NCBI GenBank assembly: GCA_030267905.1
Contig: BRXX01000166.1
Coordinates: 8,221 to 72,220 of the forward strand
Direction of reading: 5' to 3'
Source: Triparma verrucosa
Taxonomy: Eukaryota > Sar > Bolidophyceae > Parmales > Triparmaceae
Length of the DNA: 64,000 bases
In this document: positions 33,719 to 46,500 of the stretch, piece by piece
Position numbering within the stretch: position 1 is the first letter of the stretch
Layout of the letters: each line of letters begins with the position of its first letter
Program-made: the position numbers and the translations under genes
Notes under the pieces: generated by a model
What the model was told of the DNA's origin: nothing
What the model saw: only the letters and a program-made list of their open reading frames with translations
Databases searched by the model: none

Positions 33719-34954
33719 ATGAAACTTCTCATATTATGTCTGCTCATAGTTAGTTCTCATACCTTCCTGTTTCCGGGACCAGTAGTGAAATTACGGAGTG
33801 TGCATGCTTTTGACAGGCGGGCAGCGATTCCTCCTAGTCTTCGACGACATACTCCTAGTCTGAACGCTCTGCAATCGTCTCCATCCAACAATGACGATGA
33901 AACAATCTCACACAGGACCCCAGCACACCTTAAGATACTGAACGATTTAACGACACTCTTCCCTTTCTTCGTACTATCATCAGCCATCCTTGGCCTCCTC
34001 CGTCCTTCAACCCTAACCTGGTTCTCAAAGTCATCCTCCACGATCACGGCGTCGCTGGCGACCATCATGATCGGCATGGGCATGACCCTCAGCGCCGACG
34101 ATTTCCTCGAAGTCCTGAAGAAGCCCAAAGTCGTGGGCTTTGGCGTCGCGTGCCAGTTCATCTGCATGCCCCTTGCCGCCCTGGCCTCCTCGAGGATCTT
34201 CAAGCTGCCTCCCGCTCTCGCCCTCGGGTTGATCCTCGTCGGTACCTGCCCCGGCGGCACGGCTTCCAACCTTGTGACCTTAATCTCGAACGCCTCTGTC
34301 CCCCTCTCAGTCCTCATGACTTCGACCTCCACGATCCTCGCAACGATCTTAACTCCCACGTTAACGAAGCTCCTCACAACCTCCTCTATAAACGTCGACG
34401 GTTTTCAGGTGAGAGGTAGACGGCGAGCGAAGTGACAGCAGAGCGAAGGTACAGCAGAATCTGACCCAATCGTTCACGCGCCGCCTTGCTCGTCCCAGCT
34501 CTTTAAATCGACCGCAAGCGTAGTCCTGCTGCCCATAACCCTCGGCATGGTATTAAACAAATACCTCCCTAGGCTCTCCAAAACGATAAGCAGCTACACT
34601 CCCTTCACGTCCGTAATTCTCGTATCCTTAATCTGCGGTTCCGTGGTCGCTTCAAATTCCTCCATATTATTAACCTCCGGCCTCCCCGTGATCCTGTCCG
34701 TGTTGACCCTCCACTCCCTCGGCTTCTTCCTCGGCTACTTCTTCCCTTCCCTCCAAGGGTACTCAAAAAAAACCTGCCGCACGATATCCATTGAAACTGG
34801 GATGCAGAATTCGGCGTTGGCGGTTGTGCTAGCGGGGAGTTTAGGGGTTGAAGGGGCAATGGTGCCGGGGGCAGTTAGCGCTACTGTACATAGTTGTATT
34901 GGGAGTGCTTTGGGGGGAATTTGGAGGTGGAGGGATCAAAGGAAGAAAGAGTAG
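33719..34954 (+). CDS. BASS-family (bile acid:Na+ symporter) transporter, plastid-type leader
   Basis: Exons 33719-34408 and 34499-34954, joined in phase 0 (GFQ|LFKSTAS). The first 20 residues are a signal peptide (MKLLILCLLIVSSHTFLFPG), followed by a Ser/Arg-rich region as in plastid transit parts. Then about nine spans: FFVLSSAILGLLRP, ATIMIGMGMTLSADDF, GFGVACQFICMPLAALASS, GLILVGTCPGGTASNLVTLI (the conserved BASS CPGG/SN motif), SVLMTSTSTILATILTP, VLLPITLGMVLN, ETGMQNSALAVVLAG. Plastid BASS proteins carry pyruvate or other organic acids with Na+. Substrate cannot be read from sequence. The intron contains GCGAGCGAAGTGACAGCAG, related to other introner ends. Confidence 0.9.
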
Positions 34955-35004
34955 GTTGTAAGGGTAACAATAGCTCTTTTTCTTCCAAAGAACTACCAGC
35001 TATT

Positions 35005-35761
35005 TTAATCTACTTTCGCTACCTCGATTTCCTCCGTAACTTCCACAAAACTGCATTTATCGCACTTGTAGTAATCGTGATGAAGCCCTCCTGGTCGCTT
35101 GCCAACGCTGCAACGAGCGTAGTGATGAGTTTTTGGTGATGGTGCAGCGTTTGTCCTCACTGCTTCGTACCTGATTCCGCACTCCGGACACTGCGCATCT
35201 ATTGGCCTTCCGCACATCCTAACTTCAGTGACCATCACCTGTTCTACCGGCTCGACTCTCCGCATAGTTACAACCGTAGTGTACTCGGGCTTGGCCAAAG
35301 GTACGCGCTCGGTCAGGTACTTCACAATCTCATCCCTCCCTTTCTCCCTCGCCCAGTCCATGCCAGTCCTGCCGATGCTGCGATTCGCGTTTTCGAGACC
35401 GTGTCGTTAAATAAAGTGATCTCCATCTCTCTGGTTCTCCGACGACCATGCCTCACCTGTCCTTCTTATCTTTCAGCCCCTCATCCTTCTCGAGCAACAT
35501 CTCTACGATTCCTACGCCCGAGTTCCTCGAATAGCAAGCTACATGAAAAGGCGTCATCCCCCCTTTATCCTTTAGGTTCACGTCTACGCCTTCCTGTTTA
35601 AGGAGCTCCGAGACGGCAACCTCGTTGCCCATGTTAGCCGCGTGGTAAATTGGAGTGAAATCGTGAGAGTCTAGAGTGTTCAAATCGTTGGAGGGGAGAA
35701 GGTGAGAAACGCTACCGGGAGAGCGGCAGGCCACGTGGAGAGGGGTGCGACCGAAGGGCAT
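35005..35761 (-). CDS. Ankyrin-repeat protein with C-terminal Cys-rich zinc-binding-like domain
   Basis: Two exons, ATG 35761 (MPFGRTPLHVACRSPGS), joined at KKDS|IGRTGMDWAREKG. At least three ankyrin repeats: TPLHVACRS, FTPIYHAANMGNEVAVSELLKQ, MTPFHVACYSRNSGVGIVEMLL, and GMDWAREKGRDEIVKYL. The end carries paired cysteines (MCGRP, CPECGIRY, ARCSVG, YYKCDKCSF) that could bind one or two zinc ions. A longer start at 35881 is open but would overlap the divergent LRR gene. Partner-binding role likely; function unknown. Confidence 0.75.
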
Positions 35762-35865
35762 GAAGGAGACCTGGAATCGTTCGTGTGATGAATTGAAGAT
35801 GCAAATTTGATGTGATTTGCCTGTGAAAGGAAATAGCCGAATTTTCTCATTCACTATTACGCAAT

Positions 35866-36723
35866 ATGTCAAAAAGGACATCTGAAGATCGCGAGAATGC
35901 AATTGAGGTACTGGATCCGAACAATTTAGAGAGCGGAGATGACGAGGAGGAAGTATTTGAAGGCTCTGAGTTGGATTCTGCCGCCGACGAAACCCCACTC
36001 ATTGGAGGTGATGATTTCATGAATACAGACGATTTCAGGCGGCTGTTCGTTGGTTTCGTTATGGCTGATACTTTAGTTGCGATGCGTTGGCTTGATAGAA
36101 AATGGCACAAGGTCGTTGAGAAGAAGCTTATTGAGTTGGAGGATGAACCTTTCGGCGAGATTATTGTTCATGGAGGGAATGATCTAAGTTGGGAGGAAGC
36201 TAGTTCTGATGAGAGGGAGGAGAGGATGAAGCAAGTGACGAAGATCGTCTTCCTTCTGAATATTACGAAGGTCGGAGATCATGCCTGCCTGTACGCCTCC
36301 ATTCTCGTCGTTGTAGACATTCCTGAAGGCATTACAATCATCGGTAGGCAGTCCTTCGCAGGCTGCAGTTGTTTGAAAGACATAAAGTTCCCAAAGTCGT
36401 TAAGATATATTCGTTTTGCGTCCTTCAGTAGTTGCTCCAGTCTAGAAGAGGTCGATCTCCTTCGCACAAACGTGCAAGAATTAGGTGGAAGTACCTTCGC
36501 AGGTTGCACAAGTTTAAGAGAGATGAAAATCCCGGACTCGCTTCAAAATGAATTTGGTTATGGTTTATCGTTTGGTGAAAACGTCTTCGAAGACTGCTGC
36601 AGACTAGTCCCCTCCATCATAAAGGCTAGTTCATGGTTTGAATACGAAGATGATGACGATGACGATGATGAATATCATGATGTAACATCCGAGGTAATCG
36701 CCTACCTTCGCTCAAAACAATAA
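35866..36723 (+). CDS. BspA-type leucine-rich repeat protein
   Basis: Single exon, 285 residues. The N-terminus is acidic (VLDPNNLESGDDEEEVFEG), followed by a helical region (FMNTDDFRRLFVGFVMADT) and then LRR_5 repeats of about 23 residues: DIPEGITIIGRQSFAGC, DIKFPKSLRYIRFASFSSC, DLLRTNVQELGGSTFAGC, MKIPDSLQNEFG. The end has a DDDDDDDEYHD tract. It is the fuller relative of the gene at 894-1706. No signal peptide, so probably intracellular. Families of this type are greatly expanded in some marine protists; function unknown. Confidence 0.85.
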   Translation: MSKRTSEDRENAIEVLDPNNLESGDDEEEVFEGSELDSAADETPLIGGDDFMNTDDFRRLFVGFVMADTLVAMRWLDRKWHKVVEKKLIELEDEPFGEIIVHGGNDLSWEEASSDEREERMKQVTKIVFLLNITKVGDHACLYASILVVVDIPEGITIIGRQSFAGCSCLKDIKFPKSLRYIRFASFSSCSSLEEVDLLRTNVQELGGSTFAGCTSLREMKIPDSLQNEFGYGLSFGENVFEDCCRLVPSIIKASSWFEYEDDDDDDDEYHDVTSEVIAYLRSKQ

Positions 36724-36817
36724 TAAATCCCGCTGACGTTTGTACCTAAAAGAAAAAGGCTTCCTAATTTGTCGTTCATAAAAAACCCCCCACATATACA
36801 TGTTCTATACCTTATTT

Positions 36818-37624
36818 CTATTGTCCCCATATCCTCCACCATCTCTTCCTTTCGTTCCTCTCTCTCTCCTTCCTCTCCCCCTCCTCAACCTTCCCCTTCA
36901 ATTCGGTAACTATAATTTTTAATTTTTTAACCTCCTCCGAAATCGATGACTGAACATTTATAACTTCCTTCTTTATTTCTGTAGAAGAGAAATAGGAATG
37001 GAACTTTGATGATATATACGAAGGGATATTCGATATAGTATTATATAATTCTGTTTGTTCTGTGTCGTTTAATCGAGATGTTTCTCGGTTATAAGTTTCT
37101 CGCTTGGAGTGATTTTCCTTGGGTGTGGTGGTTTTTTTAAGTGAAGGGGAGGTGGAGGAACGGAGGGAAATACGCTTGCGTTCTTGGTAGGATAGGAAGA
37201 GGAAGTAGAGGAATGGGAAGGGGAGGATTAACTTTAATTGGGAGATGTGGAAGGAGAACTTTTGAAGGAGGAGGGGTTAGAATATTGCTTTTTAAAAGGT
37301 TTTTTAAAAGGGATTTTAAAAGGGAGATTTATTGAACGAGGACAGTCTTACCTTTTGTTCGGGTGTGGCGAATTTTTGTACTGCTCTTTGTTTAGCTGAT
37401 GTCTTTGTACGTTCTTTTAATGACACCACCGGTGAATCTAATTTTGATTCTTTTGATGAGACTGCCTTAGAGACTGCCTTAGAGACTGCCTTAGAGTTGG
37501 GAGCAGTAGTGGCTAGGAATGATTTTTGAAGGATAGGTCTACCGTATATAGATACATAGATAGGAACCCTATTAGGTTTTAATGATGGGAGGAGGGATCT
37601 ACCTCCGTTACGGAGAGGGAGCAT
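36818..37624 (-). CDS. Basic, repeat-bearing coiled protein (unrecognised)
   Basis: Exon 1 from ATG 37624 (MLPLRNGGRSLLPSL) includes a SKAV x3 repeat from a 12 bp minisatellite and ends EQK before GTAAGA (about 37351). After branch ATTCTAAC the same phase opens into a Lys/Arg/Ser-rich region (RISLRSSTSPSLKKTTT, NREETSR-like), then a C-terminal coiled coil (SISEEVKKLKIIVTELKG) and a very basic end (RKERERNERKRWW) to TAG at 36818. The acceptor is ambiguous (three AG choices keep the frame). No known family. Short tandem repeats upstream (GGGGCTATTTAT x3 near 37640). Confidence 0.5.
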
Positions 37625-37951
37625 TAAGTAGTGCAGGCTATTTATGGGGGCTATTTATGGGGGCTATTTATGGATTTTAAATGAACGATTTTAAATAAAT
37701 AAAAAGGTCTGACGAACCAATACTGTTAGGGGTTTCAATTCTTTATAAGTAAGTCTAATGCGAGCGTATATTTGTTGAGAGGATTGGTGAAAATGAGTCA
37801 GGAGTGCAAACTCCTGTATAGTAGACTAGAGCCGAAAGAAGGACGATAAAGTCATAAATACGATATAAATACGTACTAGTACGTTTTATACACACGTTAC
37901 TCGTCCATAATTATTTCTAATAGTGCGTTACAGTGCCGTAAATTGCCATAA
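37625..37951. promoter_or_regulatory. Divergent region upstream of exonuclease gene
   Basis: 327 bp. Contains a three-fold GGGGCTATTTAT minisatellite at about 37640-37675 and an AT-rich part (TATAAATACG near 37860). No gene seen. Confidence 0.4.
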
Positions 37952-40122
37952 ATGGGCCGCAATAGACGAGGCGGAAAGTCCACCTCAAAACTTGGTCATG
38001 GAACTACTAGTAGGAACGGTACTATGAATAGAGGATCAGAACCGCCCTTCACACAAGCTCAACAGTCAAGCATTAACGTTTACTTGAAAGCTTACAAGAA
38101 TGAGGAGAGTCATGAACCATTAGAATTACGATTCATGATCGCACAGCCGGATGATAACTCCTCAAACTCCAACTCAAACTCCAAAATCCACACTCTCCCC
38201 GCCCTGACACCCTCCACTCAATACATAAACCTTCCTCCTACCCTCTCCTCTAAAATGCGAAGGACGTTCCATGAGTTATGCTCCCTCCTGAACATTTATC
38301 ACTTATCAACTGGCAGCAACCAGGATAAAACAAGGAGGATGATCCTCTCAAGAACCCCAGACTTCCCCACCTCCTTAACAAACTCCCTAAACTCATCCAA
38401 ACCCAACAGCTATTACCGTCTCCACGGTTGTTCCCCATCCTACTACTCCAACCCTTCCTCCCCCCCTCAAACAATCTCCGCGTTAATCACCTCCCCTTCT
38501 AAATGCGTTTTAGAAGACGAGAGGTACGATTTCAAGAGCGTCCATTCTTTACCCTCCGGTAAATTACATTCCCTATCCTGCAAACCTCCTCCCACAGATA
38601 CAACATTAATAACGACGTCCTCCTCCATGGTATCCCTCCGTAAAACTTTTGACAGTCGTTCCTCAAAATTCCTATCATTCGACCTTGAAATGTACGGTTA
38701 CAACCCTCAAGAACTAAGCCTAACATGTCTTATACAATTAATGTACGCAGGTAAATGTTATATAATCGACGTGTTAATTCCAGAGGTATGGAAAGAAGTT
38801 ACTTCGACGTTAAAATCAATAATGTCAGATCCTAATGTAATTAAAATAGGTCACGGTATATCGTTCGATGTTAGAGCTTTATCACGAGACTTCAACCTAC
38901 ACATATGTAATGTTTTCGACACGTATGAGGCTTCTAAAGTTCTGGGATTAGAGGAGAAAGGGTTAGCTAAAGTTTGTAGCTATTATGGGTTGGAGGAGGG
39001 GGAGGAGTATAAGAGGTTGAAGGGGATGTGGCAGACGTGTGATTGGAAGAGGAGGCCGATGGAGGAGGGACAGGTGAGAACCGTGGAATTGGGGGGGGAT
39101 GGTGGAAGATGTATAGCCTTTTTAATGTTTTTTTTCTAATCGCGAGTAGTTGCTTTATGGGGCTATGGACGTGTGGTATTTGGAGCTGCTTCGGGTTTTG
39201 ATGATCAGGGATTTAACGAGGGGAGGGTGGGACGAAGGTTACGACGTAACTACGGAAGAGAAACAAGTGCTAGAAGGGATGGAGTCGGAGTCGGAGGTAA
39301 GAAGCGTTTTCGCCCGAACGAGCTATTTTTATTATTTTAAAGAACGCCTTGTTTTAACTGAGCTGTCAAGCAGGATGTCTGGTCAGACGCTCGTGAGACT
39401 CGGACGGGGAGCATGATGGAAAGCAGCGGTTACGATACTCCCCCCGAAGAAGAAGAAGACATCGGTGTAATGACTGCCCGAAAGTTGAGGTTGGATTATA
39501 ATTTAATGACGACGCTTAAAGCGTCACAGCAGAGGTGTCTGTGCGTCTATACTCATAAACCCGACCCTCCCATTGAGCATAACAGAGCGTTGATTAGCGT
39601 GAAGAGAGAGGTGACATCTTGGGGCGTAAAACACGATAACCTTCTGAAGGATATCATAACGTGGAGGGAGGAGAAGGCGAAGGTCTACGAGGTGGACCCA
39701 AGCAGCGTCGTGACTATCGAGTTCGCGATTAAGATTGTTAGGGGGCTGGCGATGGAGGTTTTGAAGTGGTGCCCGAAGGATGAGGAGGAGGTGGAGAAGG
39801 TGAGAATATTTTCGGATCGGTAAGTGAACGTCAACTAAGTAATTCTAACTCGTCGCAGTTTTTGAAGATGATCGAGTTCGAAGTGCCGGGGGTGCTGGGG
39901 CTGGAGGACGGGGGAGGGAAGAGGGAGCTGAGGATTTTAATAGAGGAGAGCGGAGTTTTAGAGGTCAAGGGGGACGAAGACGAGGGGGAGGAATACACGG
40001 TGAAGGAGGAGAAGAAGAAGGAGGATCGCGAAGGATCGTCCCCGGCTAAGGCGGCGCTGATCGTGGGGGTTGTTGCGTTCGCTGCTGTCGTTTTTTTGAG
40101 CATCGCTAGAAGGAAGAAGTAA
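37952..40122 (+). CDS. RRP6-like DEDDy 3'-5' exonuclease with C-terminal membrane anchor
   Basis: Exons 37952-39073, 39150-39296, 39374-39799 and 39859-40122, all phase 0, about 652 residues. The exonuclease part: FLSFDLEMYGYN (DxE), IKIGHGISFDVRALSRD (second D), KGLAKVCSYYG, and LLYGAMDVWYLLEL-like YGAMDVWYLELL with the Tyr and Asp of the DEDDy class. An HRDC-like helical region follows (CLCVYTHKPDPP... REEKAKVYEVDPSSVV). The last residues form a single hydrophobic span (AALIVGVVAFAAVVFL) then ARRKK, as in tail-anchored proteins. RRP6 relatives trim RNA; a membrane anchor suggests an organelle or ER surface site, like animal EXD2. The final intron (39800-39858) is only 59 bp with the branch A about 10 nt from the AG. 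Confidence 0.82.
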
Positions 40123-40505
40123 AATATAGAACTGTGAGTTGTTATATAATTTTTCGGCGTTTTAGAGACGTTTCGCTTGCCGTCTTCGTTTATTTAATTG
40201 TCAACCCCCCTCTCCTGCAGCTGGGCATCGCATGTGGATGGACCCCATCTGTGTATATTTAATCGTGTTCCTTTCTGATGTTCGTCGCAGTGGACCCATC
40301 CATCGTGTTTTATGTAATATGTAATGTTCCCTTTGTTTTTAGAGGATGGCTTGTATCGCCTGATTCCTCTCTGTATTTAATTCTTGGGATTTTCGCCGTT
40401 TTCTTGTTCTTTTCTTGTAAGAGGTTGGCTTTTATCGCCTGATCCCTCCTGTTACTTTCAAGGATAATATCATAACACCTCTGACTTTCATCATAGTGCT
40501 CTGAC
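40123..40505. other. Convergent 3' region with short internal repeats
   Basis: 383 bp between two stop codons. A GGCTT(G/T)TATCGCCTGAT block occurs twice (about 40347 and 40427), and a CTCTGACTT(A/T)CATCAT-like block occurs twice near 40490. No reading frame. Confidence 0.5.
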
Positions 40506-43500
40506 TTATATCATTGCGCCTCTGTTTTGCGTGGAAATAATTGCATCATCCTTACCTACTCCAGCGTCGTCAAAGCTAAAGCCTTTCTCAAGAGCCGCGG
40601 CATTGATAGCATTGGCTGCTTCCTCAGCTCTCGCCTGCTTTTGACGACGAATCATGATCATAGCAATAGCTGCGACAACGAGAAGACCGCCACCAGCAGC
40701 ACCACCAATGATGAATATCGTACTGTTGCTCCCTCCCTCTTCCTCTTCATCATCGTTTTCGATTTTGGTTGGACCATCAACTTCGTTGTCTTCTTCTTCT
40801 TCTCCAAGAGGAGGTAGCGGAGGCTCTGGATTAGGATCGACGCACTCGTAGCTTGAGCTGTTTCCGCAAATAAAATTCGCGCTGCTCACGCAACTGATTT
40901 CACAGCAATCTCCGCCGTCATAGTTGCATACTTCGTTGTTGTTCTGTTCATCACAGTAGCCGTTGCCGATATAAAATTCATCGCAGTTCAGAATAATTAA
41001 GGTCTCATGCTTGTATTCATATGTGCTCGGATCCAGGCAGTGGTTTTTGTTTCCTTCGCACGAGTAGCTTGGGGTGTCCGTACAGGTCTCGGAACAGCAA
41101 TCCCCTCCATCAAATCCGCATTCCTCCGTGTTGTACTCGCAATGGTCACAATGCCCATCACCAACCCAGCTAGGGTTTTCCACGTGGCAGTTCGGGTAAA
41201 CGGACGTGGCTTGTTCAATTTCTCCACCGCATTCGATGCTCACAGTCTCGTCTTTAAAGTTACCGTTCTTCAACAAAACACTCCAAACTGCAGACGTCGG
41301 AGGACTTGAGCTAAAAGAAGCCGCCGTTGATGCCCATGTCGTGAAAGAACCATCGTTTTCGTAGCTAGTTATCTTCCATTGATCTTCGTCTTTCATCAAC
41401 TCTGCTCCATTGTAGATGTCGTAAAAAAACTCCGCGTTTTGGTTATTCCACGACCAAATGTCATTCTCGTTCCCATTCCTTGCATAGAGCCGATTCAGCC
41501 AGTTTTGCGAAATTATTCCCTTGATAGTGTATGCATCACAGATTGCAGTGATCGCATCTCCTGGAGCAACAGCATTACCTCCAATATTGTGGAAACCGCC
41601 AGTGCTGTGGAATCCACCTGAAGAGGAGTCGTCCTCGTCTTCACCAATCGACGGGTCTTTGCATTCGTATCCGTTGCTTCCGCATAGAAATTCTCCAGGT
41701 GTGCAGGTCTTCTCGCAACAATCGCCGCCGTCGAAGTCGCACTCGAGTGTATTGTACTTGCCTGACTTGTCACAGTAGCCGTCGCCAAGACTGTATGTTG
41801 CGCTAACGTCGCAGAGGGAATTGATTTTCGTCGATGCAGACCCACAAACTCCGCAAGTCTCATCACAGCTGTGCTCAAAGATTTTACCTGGAGTGAAAAG
41901 GCTTTCGCAGTCGTCGGCGAACAGACCACACATTTCCCACTCATCATCACATGCAATGGTGCAATCCCCTCCGTCAAAATCGTGAGCCTCACAATTAAAG
42001 TTGACACCATAAGCACCATCATCGCAGCTACCATCTCCGAGCCAATTTTGAAACCCTTGCGCATTGGCACCATCACAGTCTAAGAATGCGCTTTCGCCGC
42101 CACTATTAGCGTCATTTTCTTCATTAACGTGATTCTCATCTTTACAATCGTAACCCAGCGTACCGCACATAGCCCCTGAGCAAGAAGAAGCACAGCAATC
42201 GCCGCCGTCATAGTTGCACACTTTAGTGTTATACGGGCCATCATGATCGCAGTATCCATCGGCGATGTAGCCAGGATATTCAACGTGGCAGTCTGGTGCG
42301 TCAGAGTAAGCAGGGTCAATGCAATGATAGCCAGCTGCACCGCACTCAAAGTGACTCGAAACACACGTTTCAGCGCAGCAGTCTCCGCCGTCATAATTTT
42401 GCACCGCATTGTTATGATAGTTATCATTGTCACAATAACCATCTCCGATATAATCAGAATGAATGCACCCTGAGTTGATGAAGGAAGATATTTCTGAGAC
42501 AGTATCTTGGTCGCAGTCAGATAAACAGCTTAGAGAGAGGAAGGCCGGGTTGCAGGCCTCAAGGGAAGTCAAGTCGCAGTCATCTGTGCACGCCTCTTCA
42601 ACGTCCCAAGATAAATCCTCGTCTTGATTACTTGCCCCCTCTACTTCGTCAACCAATTCAGTGCAGAAGTATGTTGAGCTTATGAAGGTACCAACGTCCA
42701 CCCAGTCCGCCGGATGACACGATTGCGAACAATCGTCCGCTTCCAAGGATTCTTTTGAGCATGCGTCGACTGCTGAAAGTATAATATTCGGTGCGCAACT
42801 CGATATGCAACTTGGCTTTTCAAGCCTATTTACCTCATCACAATCGCCCCCGTCATTTTCAAATGTTGCGCAGTTGAGGTGCGAGCCATAAGAGCCGTCG
42901 TCGCAAGAACCATCGCCAACCCAGTCATATGCGAGGTATTCATCAGCACATTGTCCGATACAATCATACTGGGTACAACTTTCGCTGCCACCATCATCGT
43001 CATCGGCAGTAGCAACGACACAATCTCTATCATCATAGTTATGCTCTTCGCAGTCGAAATTGGCACCAAATGCTCCCCAGTCGCAAGTACCGTCGCCTTT
43101 TAACGAGGAGAAACCATCAGCACAGTGACTATCGCAGTCATATGTACTGCATCCGGAGCTGCTTGTGCTCGCACTACAGTCACCATCATCGAAGTTAGCT
43201 TCAGCGCAGTTCAAATCAAGACCCCAAGTGCCATCATCACAGAATCCGTCCGCGAACCAATGTAAGAGTGTGGCGTCAACACAGTTGCCAGAGCAGTCAG
43301 TCCGACTACACGACGTAGAAGTTGGAGAAGACGTCACAGGGGTCATCGTAGGGGCTAAAGTAAGCGTGGAGTAGTCGTTGACGCACATAAGTGCCTCGTC
43401 AGTACCACTGGCTGCTGCTAGAGTATCCCCGTCTAGCCTGGCCACCCACGAATTCTCACTTGGATAATCTCCGGGAGAGGTTTTCACCGTGTAGCACCCG

Positions 43501-46500
43501 GTCGTAAAGGACAGAGTTACTGTTTTCGAATAACCTGTATCGATTGTTTGGCCAGAGTAGACGGCACTATTAGTACTCGCATCGAGTACGATCAGCCAAG
43601 CTCCATTCCAACCATCGCCAAATGAATCTAGCAGATCAAACGAGACGTCAAAAGTTGCAGCACCGCCATTACTTTGTCCTTCATTGCCAGAAGTACCGCT
43701 TGAAGCACCACCGAAGCAGACATTAGCGCTAGCACCTGCCGTTTCGTAGGCCAAAACAGCACCGGAAGGATCTTGGATTTCCCATGATACTTCATTAGGA
43801 TATGATCCATCTGAAACTGCAGCAACAAAGCAACCTGCGGAAGGTAAAAGTGGCCCTAAGCAAACCTCATGATGGGAGCCCGATCCAACTGTAAGCCCGG
43901 AAACTAAAACCGCCCCACTCTCATCGGTAAAGGAAAGCTCGGCACCGTTCCAGCCGTCGCCAAAGCTATCCATCATGATCGCTATGTGCCCACAATCGCC
44001 AGAGCTCGAGCCGCCAGAACTAGAAGGAGTATCATCGTCATCTTCGTCAATGGTGGCACCGCCGACACAGAGGTTTGCGTCCTCTTCAGGACCGGCGGAG
44101 ACAACCACCGTCCCGGACGCATCGTGTATCTCAAAGCTGACTTCGCTAGGATACGAGCCACCTTCCGCATAAGCTATGTAGCAACCAGTCTCAGGCGTGC
44201 CGAGGCAGACCTCATGACTTGACCCAGAGCTGAATGTTAGGCCGGTGTAACCCAAATCTTCGATAGAAAGCTCAGCGCCGTTCCAGCCGTCACCGTAGGA
44301 ATCAAGGAGAACAGCCTTGTAACCGCAATCGCCAGAGCTTGAGCCGCCAGAACTAGAAGGGGTATCATCGTCATCTTCGTCAATGGTGGCACCGCCGACA
44401 CAGAGGTTTGCGTCCTCTTCAGGACCGGCGGAGACAACCACCGTCCCGGACGCATCGTGTATCTCAAAGCTGACTTCGCTAGGATACGAGCCACCTTCCG
44501 CATAAGCTATGTAGCAACCAGTCTCAGGCGTGCCGAGGCAGACCTCATGACTTGACCCAGAGCTGAATGTTAGGCCGGTGTAACCCAAATCTTCGATAGA
44601 AAGCTCAGCGCCGTTCCAGCCATCTCCAAAACTGTCAATGAGGACTGCTTTGTACCCGCACTCAGTAAGTTTCCTGCGTTTATCAACCTTCTTCATGGCC
44701 TGGGTCTTCTTGGCCACTATCTTTCGGATTTCATTTGAAGAGGGCCGATTGACTTCTTCGACGAGCCTGCGGTTGTCACTGCACTCTCCACATGTCTTGT
44801 CACAGACACCATATAAATGGCTGGAACTAGTACCTTGGATGTCCTGCGAGAGTATGTTAGCTTTGGGTCCAGAAGAAGTCATTATTATTGATGTACGTAA
44901 TATCCAAAAAAACTTCACTCGCTGGCTCACCTTGTTTGTAAACAAGGAGACGCAATATCGTTTGTTTTGTTCACAAAATGCATCAGTCCGCGTATTTTCA
45001 CACTTGGAAGAAAACGAAAATGGTTGTGGGTCCATGAGGTCTATTTGGAGGCACGCGCTCTTCAACGACACTACACCCGTTTCACAGTCCGATTCCCATA
45101 TAACGACTTCTGAAAAAACTTCTCCAAGCCATGGGAAAGTGATAGGTCCAAAGGTGAGGGAGTCAGCCCCGACCGTAGCAAGAACTTTAGTTGCGCCTTC
45201 GTACTTAACACTGAACGAATCTTTTGAGAGTTGCCCCGTATTGGAAGTTCCAGTGGATGATGTTGATGCAAAATTTGTCACGCTAAAGTCCTTGATATTT
45301 GTCTCATCAGCCTGCGCCAAAACCACGCCACTGCTAGTCTTTGAGAACGACCATGAGATTTCATTTGTATAGCGCCCCCCTCCAGCACGCGCTTCGTAGC
45401 TGCCATCCGGGACGCAGACGTTTTTGATTGACTCAGAGCCACTAGAAAAAGTAACGCCGTCCATGAGAAGGACGTTAGTAACCTTATTCTTCAGGGTAAA
45501 TGAATTTCCGTTCCAGCCATCTCCATACGAATCAGTCATGGTAAGAGTGTATAAGACTTTACCGTGGCCACAAGATGATGGGCCCGAAGAAAGCTCCCTA
45601 CTGTATTTACGCTCCTCAACCATGTCGTCGAGTTTCATCATATTGATTTTGTTGTTGATCACCTTTAGCTTAGTTTGCGCTCCTTCCGTCCTCTTATACT
45701 TCTTCAGAATGTCTTTCTTGGAAGGAGAGCGGGACTTCTGCACGATAGGCCTTTGTCCCTCCTTGGCAGACTTCTCAAATGACGGATGAGAAGCTAGTGT
45801 CCTCTTATTGAAAGGGTCCCGACCTAAACTAGCTCTCTGCTCCATCAGCAAACGCTTGTTCGGTTCACAATCCTTCTTCAGCTTGAAGGTGCCTACGTTG
45901 CTGCTTTGTAGATTACCGCTCTTTGCCGCCTCAATTTCGATCATGAATTCGAGACCATCGTCACTGGCAATGCCATCAGCCATGCCCATGAGAATTTCTT
46001 CGAGATTATCGACAGAGTAGGATCCGGTGTTGGCGACAGAGCAGTCCGTCCTCTTCGCCCCATCGCATTTTGTAAGCATTCGAACAAAACGCGGATGGGC
46101 CTCATCGCAATGAGATGTGCAGGTCAAAGCTACTAGATTCAGGTGGACGTTCTCAATGGACTGTTTTGAGAGGGAAGTTTCATTGAACTTCCAAAAGGCC
46201 TTATGGTCTGGGTCCCAAGTGATCTTGAGCGGTGACGAGATTTCGTGGCACTCATTCTCTTTTGGACTATCGATCAACCCATCAAAGGGCGAATGAGCCA
46301 CAATAAAGAAAGGATCAGAAACGTCGTCCACTTCGAAGTCTCTCTCCCAAAAGAGTTCAATATAAAACTTATCGCAGTGTTGGTAGGTCTCGTCATCACC
46401 GCTGCAAGCGCTTGAAAAGCACTTAGAAATTCGCTGGTCTAAAGGAACGTCCCAGTCGAAACCACACGGAGTAAGTTTCGTACACGTAGATAAGTCCCCT

